From the NCBI GenBank assembly GCA_963978905.1, contig OZ022261.1:3597992-3661991 (forward strand): DNA of 64,000 nt, given 5' to 3'. The number at the start of each line of letters is the position of its first letter. The stretch's first letter is position 1. The notes under the pieces are model-generated. The model was not told where the DNA came from, made no database searches, and worked only from the letters and a program-made list of their open reading frames with translations. Below, piece by piece: positions 13,001 to 28,000 of the stretch. The position numbers and the translations under genes were made by a program. The DNA is from Trichostrongylus colubriformis. Its lineage: Eukaryota > Nematoda > Chromadorea > Rhabditida > Trichostrongylidae.

Positions 13001-16000
13001 TAATCAAAGTAAATATCACAATTGGGATATATCTCATCTCGCGTGATGCGCATACTCCATACTTGTTGCAGGTTTTTCCACCGGCGCATTCCAAACCTAC
13101 CCTCCAAATAGGCTTTTGAAACAAATCCATAACTTTGTATTTGCGATAAGCGTTCTGACATCGTCGATTTGTTGGTTTCTGAAAGTGTGCCCATTATTTG
13201 AATGTACACTTCGCGATGATCAGATGGTTCGACTCACCTTTGGAACAGTAGATCTTCGGGTAACAGGTCAAGCTGCACCTTTTTTCCGTCGCTACGGTGC
13301 CCTGTCACGGCGCTGCACCTGCTCAAACCCACTCCGACACGCATTTTGCTCAGTTGACCAAGAAGGGAGCTCAAGCGGGTGGCGTCGGAGTGGATTCGAG
13401 CAGGTGTAGGGCCGTGATAGTGCACCGGGGCGACGCGAAAAGATGCAGCCTGACTAGCTACTCAAGATTCCACTGTTCCAAGAAGATGAGTCGAACCATC
13501 TTATTATTGCGAAATGTGCCGTTAAGCGATATTTTCGGTCTTTCCTTTAGCCAATGCACAGACATTTGACGGGAGACAAGCGTTAGGATCGTGGATCGCC
13601 GCGCGCGGCAATTTCCGGACGACTTCAGTCAACTTGCACATACTAGATAACATACATATACCTGTATGATCATGTAGATAGCATACATATACCTGTATGA
13701 TCATGTAAACCTAACGGTACTGTCCAACATTCAGCAAGCTGTCACCCCCCCCCCCCCCCCAATATAAATAGCGCCTTTTTCTATTTATACAAGCTGGATT
13801 TCGCACTGAAGCGCTATTATTTCCCCTCTACTGCCGCTTCTTCGAACAGTCGTTTTTCTCTTGTACTCGGTTTCGCTATGGATTATGGTTAGGTCTTATC
13901 AATTTGAAGTTTTCACCCACTCCACGTTTGAAGGAATCGGAGGCGCAACATTTGCGCCCCATTGCAAAGCTGCGTTGCGAATACCATACCACGCAGCGTT
14001 GAAGTCGCCCGGAATTCGCTGCGCGCGGCGATTCACAATCCTATCGCTACACTTCCACATTTGACTGTGCCTTAGGTGGTCTTCGTGAGTCGTCTAAAAG
14101 GAATCGTCAATGAAAAAATGAGTTTTCCTGTCATCCATATATTTATGTTGTATCCGCCGAATAAGGGCCACATGCAAAGTTTCACGCGAAAAAGTGAGAA
14201 TTTGGCTAAGATACAGCGCCACGAAGTCTCGGCTAGGTGGGCGGGGCCTCCGGGCGTGTGTCCACCGCGCCGTCCGCCGAGGTCGGAGATGAATTATAGG
14301 AACCGGAAGTTCCGTAAATAATCCCGCTCTCCGTTCCCAACCGTGGCGGACGACGGGGCGGGGATTTTACTCAGAGACCCCGCCCACCCGGTCGAGAATT
14401 AGGGGAGCCGTATCTTTGCCGGATTCAAATTTTTTCAGGTGAAACTTTGCATGCGGCCCTTATTAGGCAACTACAATATAAATACGGGTGACAAAGAAAC
14501 CATTTTTCCGTGGACGATTCCTTTAAGACCCAACTATGACTTTGGTCCATAAGTTCTAAATCAACTTGCTTTATCGCTGTAAAGATCTTCAGAAAAATTC
14601 CGAAGTTAACAAGTAGATTATAACGTAGCAACAAACTTTGTTCCGAGTATCTGACAACTCTCTTGTTCGTGACGTTTTCTGGCCACTCCGCATTTTTGCG
14701 TAAAACTCTTGAGACCTAATTTCCGCCTCTGATCTTTCAGGGGTCACATTGTGCGCAGGATGCGCGGCCACGCAATAGATGAAAGTACGATCTCTCTCAA
14801 CTGATGATGCAGCGATGACCCTTTTCTCAGAATTTTTTTGAGGATCATTGACACACTGACAACCCCATGACATTCCCTGCCGATGCCCTCGTCAAATCTC
14901 ACCAGAAAGATAGACCTGGGCTCAGCCGTCGTGTGACACACCCGCCCCACAGCGCTGCAGGATGACAGCACTGAGACATGTTCATGAAAAGAAAAAAGGC
15001 TCAGAAAGCATGGAGTTTCCCATATGTGCTGAGCAGGCAATAAAGGCAACTCGCATCTCGACTCCGCCATGTTCCTCTTTCCTTTTTAATCAAGGTTTTC
15101 TCGATTACCAAGATAGCCACAGACTGTGAAGATAGGGACTGCATGGTGATAATCCACAGGCGGCGGGGTCCTTGTTCAAACAAGGCGAGAAAAGTCCAAG
15201 CTGAATGAAAGGTGCCTCTTCGACCTCTTCATAGAGCAAGAGAGGTTAGGACTGGTGGTTTTAGCCTTTCCATGCTAGTGCGTCGGATTTCTGCAGTTAG
15301 TCTGACCTGTCGCCGTTGAGTCGAAATGAAAGAAAAGCAAATCAAGATCTGATTTCTATGACGATGGTGGCCCCTTTTTGCAGATAATCCAGGGAGAATA
15401 GAAGACTTCTCGATGAAAATTCATCTCACACTCACCCCTTCGCACTAATCGCGATCTATCGAATCGCCACCTATTTTGCTGCCCAGCTCACTTTTTGAGA
15501 AGAACTGACAACTCAACCACAAAGTGGTCTCGGGAACGACATCCAATCTTTCTTCAACTAGCAGTCTTTGGACCTCGATAGAGAGGAATCGAAAGGCTCA
15601 CGAAGCTTTGACAACGTAGTAAATTCGGCTCCACTAGCTCCCACGCATCGTGCTATATGGCGCATGTTGTTGCGGTGCGAAATCCTCTCCCGACGATAGA
15701 AACCCCAGTTTCTAATGAACCCATTAAAACAGCGCCCTGTACCACAAGTATCCTGTGTAGCATAACAGAACTCGCAGATAACAAATAAGAACTACGATCC
15801 TTGAAGCCGATACGATCCCAAGGGAATGCACTGAAAAATGAGTTCCTCTGTTATCCATATATTTATGTTCTTTCGCTTGATAAGGGCTCCAAGCAGTGTT
15901 CCACGCGAAAAGGTGAGAATTCGGCTAGGATACAGCATCCTCAAGGTGGCGGACGAAGGGGCGGGGCGTTTGAGTGGGTGTCCCGTGCCGTCGTCTGAAG

Positions 16001-19000
16001 AGGTGGAGGACGGAGAGTGGGGCTGTTTACGTAACTTTCTGCTCCCACTTTGCGTCACTGACCGCGATGGACGACGGGGCGGTCAGCCATTCGGGGGCAA
16101 TTTGAGGCGCTGTATTTTGGCCGGATTCTCACTTGTCCGCGTGAAACTTAGCATGCGGCCCTCTGGTAAGCAAATGCAAGGTAAATATATGGGTAAAAGA
16201 GAAACTCATTTTTCGTGCACGATTCCTCTGACAGGGGTGTTTCAATGAACTACTGATGTTTCGTAGGCATTCTCAGAAATGTCAGCTTTCTTTTCCAGTG
16301 AAAAGAGAGCTTTCAAAAGGGGGACCAATGTTGTAGTAGAACAATTCCTGATGAATATCAACACTCACCAAATTAAAGTCGTAACAGCAAAGTTGACATC
16401 TGTCATCCGAAGCAAAACCAGTATCTTGATCAATAGCAGGACAATCGCACACCATTAGATGCGGTGCAAATCGTGCGCATGGGTTTTCGCACGTATTGTC
16501 CACGCATATCTTTTCCATTCTGCAATTTAACCATTTGGCTTGAATGTGTGATATTTGAATATTGTTGTAAATGTTCCGATATTCCTAGTGTAACGCGTGT
16601 TAATCGCGGCTTCATGATACGGAAACTTTTTCTATGGCAGTAAACATCCTGTCACTGGGAGCTACGGCTGTGTTTATACCCAGCGACGGCAAGGCGTGGC
16701 TGCGTTTGCAGGCGGCGAGAAAGAGTGGCACGGGGGACTTGCAGAACGACGAAGGCAACGAGACAGTGAGGCATAGGCAGGGACTCAGAGACACGCAGCC
16801 ACGCCTCGCTGCCGGCATCGGAAAGTATAAACGCGCCTACCAACTGCTACGACCATATGCGAAGCATCAGTAAGGCCACTAGTAATATCAACTGTGGAAT
16901 TAGTGAGGACATTGTCCCATAATCCACGGTTAGTCGAAAATTCAATCAGTTCGGGTTAGAAGATATCAGCCTGGATGATAGATGTGAACGGCTAGAGGGT
17001 CCGAAAATGAAAAGCTGTTATATCGCTTCCAGAGAATCCCATGGGAGAATCTGGAAAATGAAGTAGATGCTTGGTCGTAGCCCATCGACTATCACAGAGC
17101 GCCTTCATTCACTGGATGGCGGAGAGTTCTCGAAAGAGACAGATATTCACATTTTCTGCGCCCAGATATAAAGGGTCCTACCAACCTGGTGGCTGGAGAC
17201 GAATAGTGCGTCCTCTCCAGGAACGACAAGTGAGCTGCTTTCGCGAAGTGGACTAGCCATCACAGCCAAAACTAGATGTCCAGTCCAAGACGGTTTTGCT
17301 CCCCCTCCCCCCCCTGGCTGGCAGCGAGGGCTGCTTCATGTATTGGCAGTTCCTAGCCATTCCAGAATTGAGGTAAGGGTTGAGTTTCTTCAATGCAAGC
17401 CCGATCCCCATGTTGCTTCCACCACTCTCCATTAATCGTAGGAGTTGAGGTGGACTGCGTTGCCACCTCAACGGGAGAATAGGACAATCGGGAGAATACT
17501 CACCGTATTCTCCTGATGAGAATACTCACCGTATTCTCCCGATTTCGCCCATTCTGATCCTCACCTCTATCAGTATTCCGAAAGTCGTGAAAGAGAAGTT
17601 CTAGAATTACGACGACGTCAGCTCAAGCTCGACTTGCAACCCAAGAACTTTCGGCAAAAAGGCATCCAAACGCTGTTGTAGTGAATGCATTCTCAACTAA
17701 TAGTTGATGAGCGAAAGGAGGCGTTGTGATATGAAATCAAACAGTCCAATACCGAGTGAGTAACCGGAATGGTACAGAGACTGAAGAAAGGACGAAAGTA
17801 GTATATAGCAGCCAAAACGAGGATGGTTACGAGAAATGCAAATTTGGAAGACTGTGGAATATATAAGGGGTGCTCTAACAGTAGAGAAATAACCAGATAA
17901 AACGGCGGATTCTCCGAGAAATAAAAACTCAAAACCCGCCGCCTTTCTCTTTCGCTCCTTGTGCGTCACTAGCCGGGGTAGATCGCAGACAGGCTAAGGG
18001 AGTGGAGACAGCTCCCTCGGCTAATAAACTAACAACACGCCGTGCTGCGGGATCGTGGCGAGACCCCAAGCCGTTCTCTTTCAATGCGAGTTTCGCCATA
18101 CATCACCTCTTCTGAAGTGGAAACTTTGTTTTCAGAAAACATGTATTCACAAATCTCACTTTTCCTTGACCCCTTCTTTTGACTTTAAAGACAGTGAGGG
18201 GTAATGTGAGTGATAAGGAATCCCCAAAAGGAGTCACTGTTGAAAAACTAGGGGTCTACGAAGCCTACCTGCGTCGAAACCCGCCGCGAAAGGCGCGCCT
18301 CTGAGCCGTGGCGGAGACGGCCTTTTTAGCTCCAGCCGCCTTTCTTGGCTGGGTCCGCTTCCTAGCGACGACCATCCGTGATTGGCCGGGACGGGAGAGG
18401 TCAAGGAGCTGCGGCAGGGTTGAAGGTATCACGGCGCACTTTCTCAGTTCTAGCTGGAAGCTCACTCCAGAAAATAGATGTTGTTGTATTTCCGAACATT
18501 TCTTCGTGTTTACGACTTGGCACCATGCCAATAGAAAACTCGTCGACTAAACGCCTCTTGACGGAAAGGTTGTCCGAGAATCAACAGTAGGAAGAAAATT
18601 CATTTCTCGGGTCCTAAGCCATTTCCTTCCGTTTTTTCTTCACCGTCGTATTACTAACACCTCGACTTCCATAGTCACCACATTTTTCACTGTTCGTCCG
18701 AATTTCCCCTTTCACTGCCTTTGAAAACTTGTGGAACAATGCACAATGATGGGAGTTCGTTTTCGGAAGATGCTGGACTCGTGCCGAGGTGACCGGAGCT
18801 AGCATCAAAAATTCGTAAGTCAAATAGAGAAAACTGCGAATGACGCTCCACAGCATCTCCTAGAATCCCATGGTGCTCATTAATAATGAACATTCTTCAC
18901 TTCCTGGAGATCAATTTCAATATTGTGGTGCCTTTGGAAGCATGTTAGCATCTTTTCACCATTGAAACTTGACGACTGACGTGTCTTTGGATGGAACTGC

Positions 19001-22000
19001 ATGCTTTCTTTGATTGGCCCGAGCATTCACGCAGCAATCGAATCGAGACTGGGAAATCGCGACCGCCTTCCAGGTTACGACAATCATGCTTGACTTTACT
19101 TGCATGAAAAATTGAGAAGCTTATTAGTTTGTACTTCTCTGTTATGCCAACGAGGTTGTTAGGTGGAATATTTATTTGAGGCCCAACGTTTCGACCAGAT
19201 CGTCTTCCTTCCATTCACTGACGACAACTGACACGGAGTGGCGGCGTCCCACTCTCGTGGTGGTGGTTTGGCCTTTGAGGAAGACGATCTGGTCGAAACG
19301 TTAGGCCTCAAATGAATATTCCACCTAACAACCTCGTTGGCATAACAGAGAAGTACAAACTAATGTTCTACGAAGAGAGAATTTGGAATTTGAGAAGCTT
19401 ATGTTTTTGGTGGAAGATAATACGTTAGGTGGATTTCTTAAAGGAATCGTCCCGGAAAAATTAGTTTCTTCAATACCCATATATTTATGTTGTATTTGCC
19501 TGATGAGAGCCACATGCTACGTTTCACGCGAAAAAGTGAAAATTCGGCTGAGTTACAGCTATCCAAATTTTTGGGCGGGTGGGCGGGGCCTCCAGGTGAA
19601 ACACCGTCCCGTCAACCGCCGCGGTTGGGAACGGAGAGTGGGACTGTTTACCTAACTTTCTGTTTCTATAATGCGTCTCCGACCACGGCGGACGACGAGA
19701 AGAGGCTTTTCTTCGGAGGCCCCGCCCGAGCGGACGTACTTTGTGGTGCTTATCTATTCACATTTTTTCGCGTGAAATGTCGCAGGAGGCCCACATTAGG
19801 CAAATGCAACATAAACATATGGGTAACACAAAACTCATTTTTCCGTGGATGATTCCTTTAGGGGAAGCGAGCAGTAAATATAGAGATACAGCTGCTTGAA
19901 GAAGGGCATAGAGTTAAAAAGAGACTTGCTGAGTACCGTAGGGAAGTTTGACGGAATCTCGATATGATAAAGGGAGAATCAGCTGTTCTTCTTGCATCTA
20001 ACTGGGTTGCTCACAGGAAATCCCGGGAGATTATCAATCAAGCTCCATATGTGTGCACTCTTGGGGCTAACCCTTCGGTTCCCTTTTGCATCATTCCTGC
20101 ACAAAACAAATGTTGTCTTTTGTCGACACAGACTGTACTTTAAAGGAGTCGTGCAAGGGAAATTGAGTTTCTCTGTTACCCATATATAACGTTGTATTTG
20201 CCCAATAAGGGGTAAAAGCAAAGATTCACACGAAAAAGTGAGGGTCCGGCTTAGTCAGAGCTCCTTAAATTGGTTGTCAACGTTTCTCTGTAATGGGAAT
20301 CGACGTTTGGACGACCAGTAAACGGGAAACAATCCTTGATTGCGATAGCGAGAACGCTCCCGAATAATCATTTAAACAGGTTTTTGCTAGATTTTATCAT
20401 TGTTTTCACTAAATAAAATATATGAAAAAAGCCGCATTAATTATGTAGCAACCCAATATATGGGTAACAGAAGAACTAATTTTTTTTGTGCGGCATTCAT
20501 CTCTCGGATATGGGCATGAAAAGACCTCTTTGTGACGATGAGCAATCCTATAAAATGAATTTCCGGTACCCTCCAGCCCCTGCGTTGCACCTATGATAAC
20601 ATTCCAACTCATAATCAGTGCCCCTTTGAAGTTGTAGCCGTATTGAAAGAACAAAAAAATTTTGAAAAAAACGAAATTGTACTTGTTAGCATGTACAGAT
20701 ACAATCCGAGTGCACATGCACCCTTATTTCTCAGTTGGTTAGGAGATAACATTCACATACTTGCGATCGCAAAAAGATCCAGGTAGTCGTGTATGGCAGA
20801 TAGAACTCGAGCATCTCCCGGTAATGCAAAGCCTGGCTGGATCGGTGTCATCACAAGGCAATCCTTCCAAATGAGCTCCGTGCATTCTACATCGAGAGCA
20901 TGCATCGCGTTCCCAACGTTCGCCGTTTGTTCTAGAACAATCGTAAATATTGCAAACAAATACCTCCTCAAAAAGTTGAAGGAAAGTGGCTAGCATCTAT
21001 CGTTCTGTTCACACATTATAATTCTAACGGAAATTCCATGTCTCTAATGTCTTTCAAAATCACTAATGAATGCAATACATGAAGAGAAACATAAAAAAAT
21101 CGAGAAATTTTCTTTGTTTCATTGCAAAAAACAAAAAGCTGAAATAACAGCAGCTTCTTTGACTTTCCGCCCTCGCGGCCCCGCCTCCCCGGACGCCCCA
21201 CCTCATCTACCTTGAGGAGCCGTATCTCAGCCGGATCCTTGCTTTTTTGCGTGAAACTTTGTATGTGGCCCACACTATGCAGATACAACAAAAATGAAGG
21301 GGTAACAGAAGAACACAGATTTCCGTGGACGATTCCTTTGATGCGGGCAAAGCATAAAGAGAATTGCTACAGGGGTAATTTACAGCAGTAAGAGATGAAC
21401 AATGATATTTTATTTAAAGATGATACTACTGTGTGGTCGTCGTGATTTATACCTTGTCTCTAGACATTAGATTATATTTCGGTCATAGTTGGTGATTATG
21501 CAGAAAAGAATTACCTTAGGATGTTGTGATGGTGTGCGGGAAGACACTGGTGGTCAGCGTTACCGCAACACAGATAGCAGTAGTTGTCGTCTTCTACATC
21601 GCATTGGCATTCTCGCATTTCTCGAAGGGAACACGCTGATATGCATCTGCAATCAAATTCAAATTTATAATGCACTATTGATATTGCTCACTGTTGTCGA
21701 CACTGGGGTGCTGCGATGCCATCCGTAGAAGCCTATTCATTAGAAATGTATTTTTTTCGAAAATTACTCCATGGTCAAAGGTGAAGAACATTCCGGGCCT
21801 ATCTACAACCCCTGAGGTATTTGCCATTAGGACAGAAAATTCGCGTGCCCGCGTTTGGTGCGTGACGCGATGGTGCTATGTAGCGGCGTCGTATAAGTTG
21901 AGTCCTGCAGCGATTACGTTGCAAGACCCATCCAACGCGGCGCGCTTAGCTCGCAATATCGCGTCGCACGCCCGACGCAGCATCGCGAACATTCTGTCCT

Positions 22001-25000
22001 AATGACCCACATCCATCACCCTTGCGAAATACGAGGAGAATGTCTACAACATACTGTCACGTGATGCACTTTGGATACCGATCTTTGCCGAAAGCTTTGG
22101 GTTGTTTCCGCTTTTGCTAAAAAAAAACTTTTTGCTAAAAATAATATATTCTTGGCACATGATTCTTACAAAAAGAAATTCTTGCGGCTACACTGTCCTT
22201 AAAATTTATAAGGGATTGTCTGAGGGAACGAGGCACAGTGTATTCGGATGCCTCTCTAAACTCTTTGTGAAGAAGTCTCTTTCATGTTCAGCTTGAACCA
22301 GTTGCATTCAAAACCCCGCATTTAAACCCTATTTAGCACGAAATTCCTTCAAATCTCGGTGAAGGACGCTGCACTCGTACGCGTATGCGTAGTGTCTTCA
22401 CCAAAATTGCCAATTATTTTGATATTATATTCTGGTACTTCAGTCCTTCGGGATGAGGAAATTCAATTTTGCCTCTAGGCCCACATACGGCGGGTTCAAT
22501 ATCCCTGATAAAAATTATTTCTTTGCGGAACTGAGACGAAAAAATCTGCATGTGGGAAGTGACAACAACACTTAACAATAAGCAGGCTTTAAAAGGAGGT
22601 AAACTTAATTTTGTTTAGTGGCGATTATTCATAAAAAATATAGGTTAGTAAGTGTAAGTCTAGCCGAGAACTGTTACAATCGACAATTTTGGCGTTATCT
22701 TACAACAACTCCCGGCTTTCCGCATGATTAGCGATCTAATAATTTTTTATACTGTGCTATCAATGGAATCCTTAAAACTGCATCTCAGTATTCACTTCTT
22801 CTGCTCTTTGAGTGGAAAGGGTGAGACTCATAAAACACTTTTAGGGACTCTTAAAGATCAGGCTTGATCGTATTTCAACTACTGGTATAGGTTTGAACGA
22901 TTAAAAAGTATTGTTAATGAAGGCTAAGTTCGCGTTCATACTTCGCGATGCCGGCGGCAAAGCGTGGCTGCGTGTCTCAGCGCTTCCGCCTTGAAATTAA
23001 ATTTAGTTCTTGAAGGAAACTCCCGGTATTACAGTATTTGTTGTGCTGTCTCCGATTAACAATCTGACTGTGGAACATTATTATTGAAGATGAAAACTGG
23101 GCACTTCGTGTCAACCATGAAAGGAGAAGGTTCAAGGCCAATATCGAAAGATTACTGGATACCACGTTACTGTAACGGAAGTGAAGAAACGGAATGAAAC
23201 GGCCGACTACTCGAGAAGTAAGAACCACTACCCACCGTTGACTCCGAAGGGAGGAGGGCTCTGTTAGCGAAAGGGGCGGGCTATGTTAGGATAAGTGACA
23301 GCTGTTGAAAAAGACAGCTCTTATAAAGGCCAGAGGCACTTCGTCTAATCAGAAATTTCACCTCATATAGTCCTCCTGCAACGGTAGTTTTTATTTTGAT
23401 GAGCTCCTGAGGAGTTCTTGATTACCCCTACCTCTGTCTCTAAGCAACTGCCTGAGCAGTGGGGGCAAATGAGGACGTAGTGGCCCTTATACGACCTTTA
23501 TCTATGTATATCTATAAGCTATGGCGTGAGATCATATTGGGAATAATTTGTTCGTGTTGCAATATTTATGGAAAAAGCACAATAATTCTGATATATCGCA
23601 ATAGTGATCACCTTCCCCTTTTCGAAGCCCCAGCTCTGCATTTACATGTCAAACGTAACGCAGAGGAACATTTTCATGTTATCTAGACTCAGCATTCTTC
23701 ACCATTCTTCACCAGATTTGCAGCAAATCATTCTTCACCAGATTTGCATATGAGAAGCTATTGCAATAGAGGTAAGGAGGCATTGGGCATTTCAAGAACG
23801 CTAAATGATGACGCATCATCTTCATGTCTAACTTTAAGTGTCAATGCTGTACACTGACATGCCTTCACAAGAGTTCCGTAAGCGACAACTTCACCCCTAG
23901 GTCGCATATTTGCAGCTTTTCATTTTTTGGGAGGGGTTGTGCTGGTCGTTTTTGCGGAATAGTGTGCATCGGCGATGTTTCGGATTTCTTTGAAATTCAC
24001 TTGAACGTGGAGGTGCGAGCTACGCATGAATCACATATGTAATATCTGTTGAAAGTAAGTTCAGAATTATATATATCCTTGTGCAAGATCCATGATAGAT
24101 GTTCGTAACAGGGTAATCATGTCAAAGTAGTATGTCAGTGTACAACATTTAACAAGTTAGACCACCGTCAGACTTTGCGATTTTGCGATTTCGCGACTTT
24201 GCGGTGTAGCGGCTTGGCACGCGAAATTGCAGCATTTCACAGTCTCACGGTCGTAGTATTGCGTGCGAAAGTGAGACGTCCCAATATCGCAGAATTGCAA
24301 AATCGCAAAGTTTTACGGCGCCCTTAGACACGTGGGCGATGCGTCATCATTCTAGATTTAAAAAATGCCCCCTCCTCTCATTGCGATAGCACTCTATAAG
24401 AATCGCTCGTCAGTTTTACAGCGTAATAGACATATGATTACAACTATAAGTAGTTTTTTTTGAGAAAATGTCAATTTTTAGCTCTGCTGTGAGCGTCGAA
24501 AGCTCCCAAAATGGGCGTCGATAGCCATTCTGATTATGCCCCCTTTTGTATGTCATAATTATGCAGCTCTCGTAGGCTGGTGACTGCGTGAAAGCGCTGA
24601 GAATGTGAGTTATTATAGATACGAATTGTATGGCGCATTTGTGGTCTGCGTCTCCCGCTTGCCCTTAGGTGACCGCATCCGCGAGTGCTTTATTCTCGTG
24701 TTTGGCAGCGAGTTTCACTTCCGAGGAATCGATATGCAGCATAATGGCGAGGGGGGTCACGAGAGAGGCTGCTGAAGACGCCTGGAAATTCTAATCTACG
24801 CACTACTAGACAAATGCTGTGCTATTGGGAAAATTGAGGAAGCTCAGGAATTTCCGGATGATTGTCAAATCAAACGTAGACTAGCCACGTTGCTTCAATG
24901 ATGCCAATCATAAAGGCAAACAATCTGAGCTGTTACCCACATCAACAAATTATGAAAAGTAATCAGAAAGCCTTTTTAATATCAATCTGATACGTAAGGA

Positions 25001-28000
25001 GGTGAGCAGTGGATGAGCCTATACGTGAGGGCCTAAATTCATCGCCAAATTTCTGTCTGCTTTACTCCCACACTGAGAAATTGACGTGGAGCATTGCCGT
25101 GGTTTGAGTCGATAAATATTAAATTAGTGACCATAATAACACTGGCAAAAGTAGTTTGAGCTTATGCACGTAGAAGTAATACATCATTAAAATAATAAAT
25201 AGGAAATAAATGACGACATCAAGCATTCATGGCTAAGCAAAAAAACAGAGTTTTTACGATTTTGTGTTTGGACCACCTCATTTCAGTCCACTTGTTCTGC
25301 CAAAACAGTCCAGCCTCAACGATCGATGCTTCATTCGTATGAACTCGACATTGTTGTGCACCAATGCATCACAGAATGCGCTCTTTAATTTTATGACGAA
25401 ACGGATGTGGAATTTCAAGGAGATATCCCTCGAAAATTCCAATATTGCCAAGGTGGGACAGGCGAAAAGAGCTTCGCTTACTTTTGTTGAAATGAACAAG
25501 TAAGGCGACTTTCAAACGCATATTTCGATTTTCTCTTAGGTATGCACGAATTTGCATTTTTTTTCAGGATATACCATCATTGGCGTGCCCATACTGAGCT
25601 CCTGTTTAAGCCAAGGGGTTCAGGATGGCTGAAGAGCTATTTAAATAGCATGGTATCGAATTCTATGGGCCGTGCATGTGGAATGTGAGTTGCGGCTGCT
25701 GTGCGTGCCGCTTTCACCATTATTTATGATATTTCGCTATCGCCCGTTTTGTTTATGTGAAAATTGAGCGGGTAAATAGAATAACCACTTGTACTGCCTA
25801 CGAATACAATGAAACGGGAGGGATACCCAGGTGCACATCTAATCACTTAATGTTTCTCCGTTTTATCATATATTGTTAAAAACAAAAGAAGTTAAATTGT
25901 CACAAATACGACTGCAGTTACTGGCTGTGTAATTTCAACCCGAGAATTCATGGGAGGCAACAATTCAGCTTTAAAAAGGTTTCTGTGCTTGAAATGGCTC
26001 AATGTCAAACTGTGCGAACTTTTGCAAAAAGAAACTCCGTTTGAAAAAGTAGAAAACTTACGTTCCGTTTTGGCAAACGCTGGCGTTGTTTTCTGAACAA
26101 ATGGAGCCATCCTTGAGACACGTTTCACTTGATGTACCAGTGATAAGTACCACGTAAATATATGTAAACATGTTGTATGCTAAATTAATGCGTAGCAGAA
26201 TTTTGAAGTGACTAATAGATGATGACAACATCACAGAGAGAATATAGTTGACGAATAGTTTTTTTTTATAGACGTTTCAAGGTCCGACAATTCGAAGTTT
26301 CATGGTCTCGGCGGAATTACTGCGCGGGGATGCATGTGATCCCGCCCCTCGCCTATGCCCGCCCAGCTCTCGGGCTAAATGCGGCTCATTCTCGAATACC
26401 AACAGCCTTCATCAAGTGATATGAGTAACCATGCTTATGGGAACCCTCTCTTCAAAGAGCCTCCCAGTAATGCACTTTTGCAAGCATGAAAAAACGTATC
26501 CATCAAAAAGATTAGACAACAAAGGAATGGCATATCTCCCGGCAATTTGAGGTCTTATAATGGGCAAGCCTTCGTGGGCGATCTGGAAATGAGAATTTTA
26601 AAGTTTCAGTATTAATACGGCATCCCATGCTTCACTGGATGCATGACTGATTTGACATTCGGTGTGGCGAGGCATATCCCACCGTTGCTAAGGAGGGTAC
26701 GATGTGGATTTGCCCGCAGTGGAACACCGGGGGCTGCAAAATCTATATATTACATATATTTTAGTACTTATGCACTTTTATATGCTTACATTTACATTTT
26801 CAGGTGTATTACAGTACTTGCTACATCTGAGCTTAACTTGAGACGTTATGCAAAGCCTACATTAATTATACATTTGCATTTACGAGACCGAAGTTTTATA
26901 GCAAGTTTTTGCAGCTCTTTTGTCCTTACCACTCTATCTATCTGATATTTAAAATTTAACGCCTTCGAATTGAGGGTGTAGACCAAATTTTCATGGAAGA
27001 TTATTATGGCTTTCACTGCAGCGAGAGTCTGATTCAGGATCGAAGCCTAACGATGCCTAAACGCTTCGATTCACAAAGCTCCTCCCCTTTTCTAGCAAAT
27101 TCTTGTTACGAATCCAAATGGACAATACGAAACGAACATTCTCGTGTCTCGGCTTTAAGACCTATTTTGCGTGGCTTAATCGACACAGCCCGACGCTCCA
27201 CCCTTCCAGTAGTGGTTTGCCCGTCTCAGCCGATGCGAGCACCTTGCCCTGCATCCTCTGCAAATGCTGTTACCTACTCCACTTAATTTCTTCCATTTCT
27301 CAGGGGAACCTGTAGGCGGTATATAATTTTCAAGGAATGTATCCGCCTGTACTAGCGCTCCTCTCGTCCTTTCAGTGCGAAAAAGCAGCCAGGTGTTGTT
27401 TGGTATGAGTAGGACACATGTGAGCTACTTTATATATCTTCAACTTGTCACCATTTCCTACAACATACCCAGAGACTAGGACGAATGGCAGAAACCTGGA
27501 GCATTTCTCGCGATGGCGGGGCCGGGTGTCCAGGGCCACGGATAAGTGCTCTGACGAGGGTGGTTTTTCGAAACGTGGAGCGGAGAGAGAGAGTGCGATT
27601 TTTGCATCACATTGGCGCACGTGCATGAAATATAGAACCGTGGTGCATTTTTCCCAGGCCGCTCTACGTCGGCCAAGGAAGGAGTCAGAAATGCTCCCTG
27701 AATAGGAAACTTCAACCAAATCATCATTGTACTCCTTCTTGCATTGGGTAGGTATAGATTAAAGGCACCGGAAGAGAAGCGTGTTTTAAAACATTGCCCT
27801 TTGTAAACGAACATTTGAACTCAGAAAAGATAATCCGTAGCGAAAATGGCGTTAAAAATGCGCCTTTGGAGCACTTCGATCCTGGCGCGCTTCACCTCAA
27901 TCTGCACGCTGTCATTTGATGTCGCGAAGGGCGAGATTGATTTCGTTCATTATGATCTTGAATTTGTGAAACAGCACACAACAACAAACAAGGCAACGAT

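Noticed and set aside
13743..13762. C-run, with similar G/C runs at 44032, 52268 and 62129
   Set aside because: These are simple homopolymers. A structural role such as G-quadruplex is possible but nothing here supports function, and length may be unreliable.
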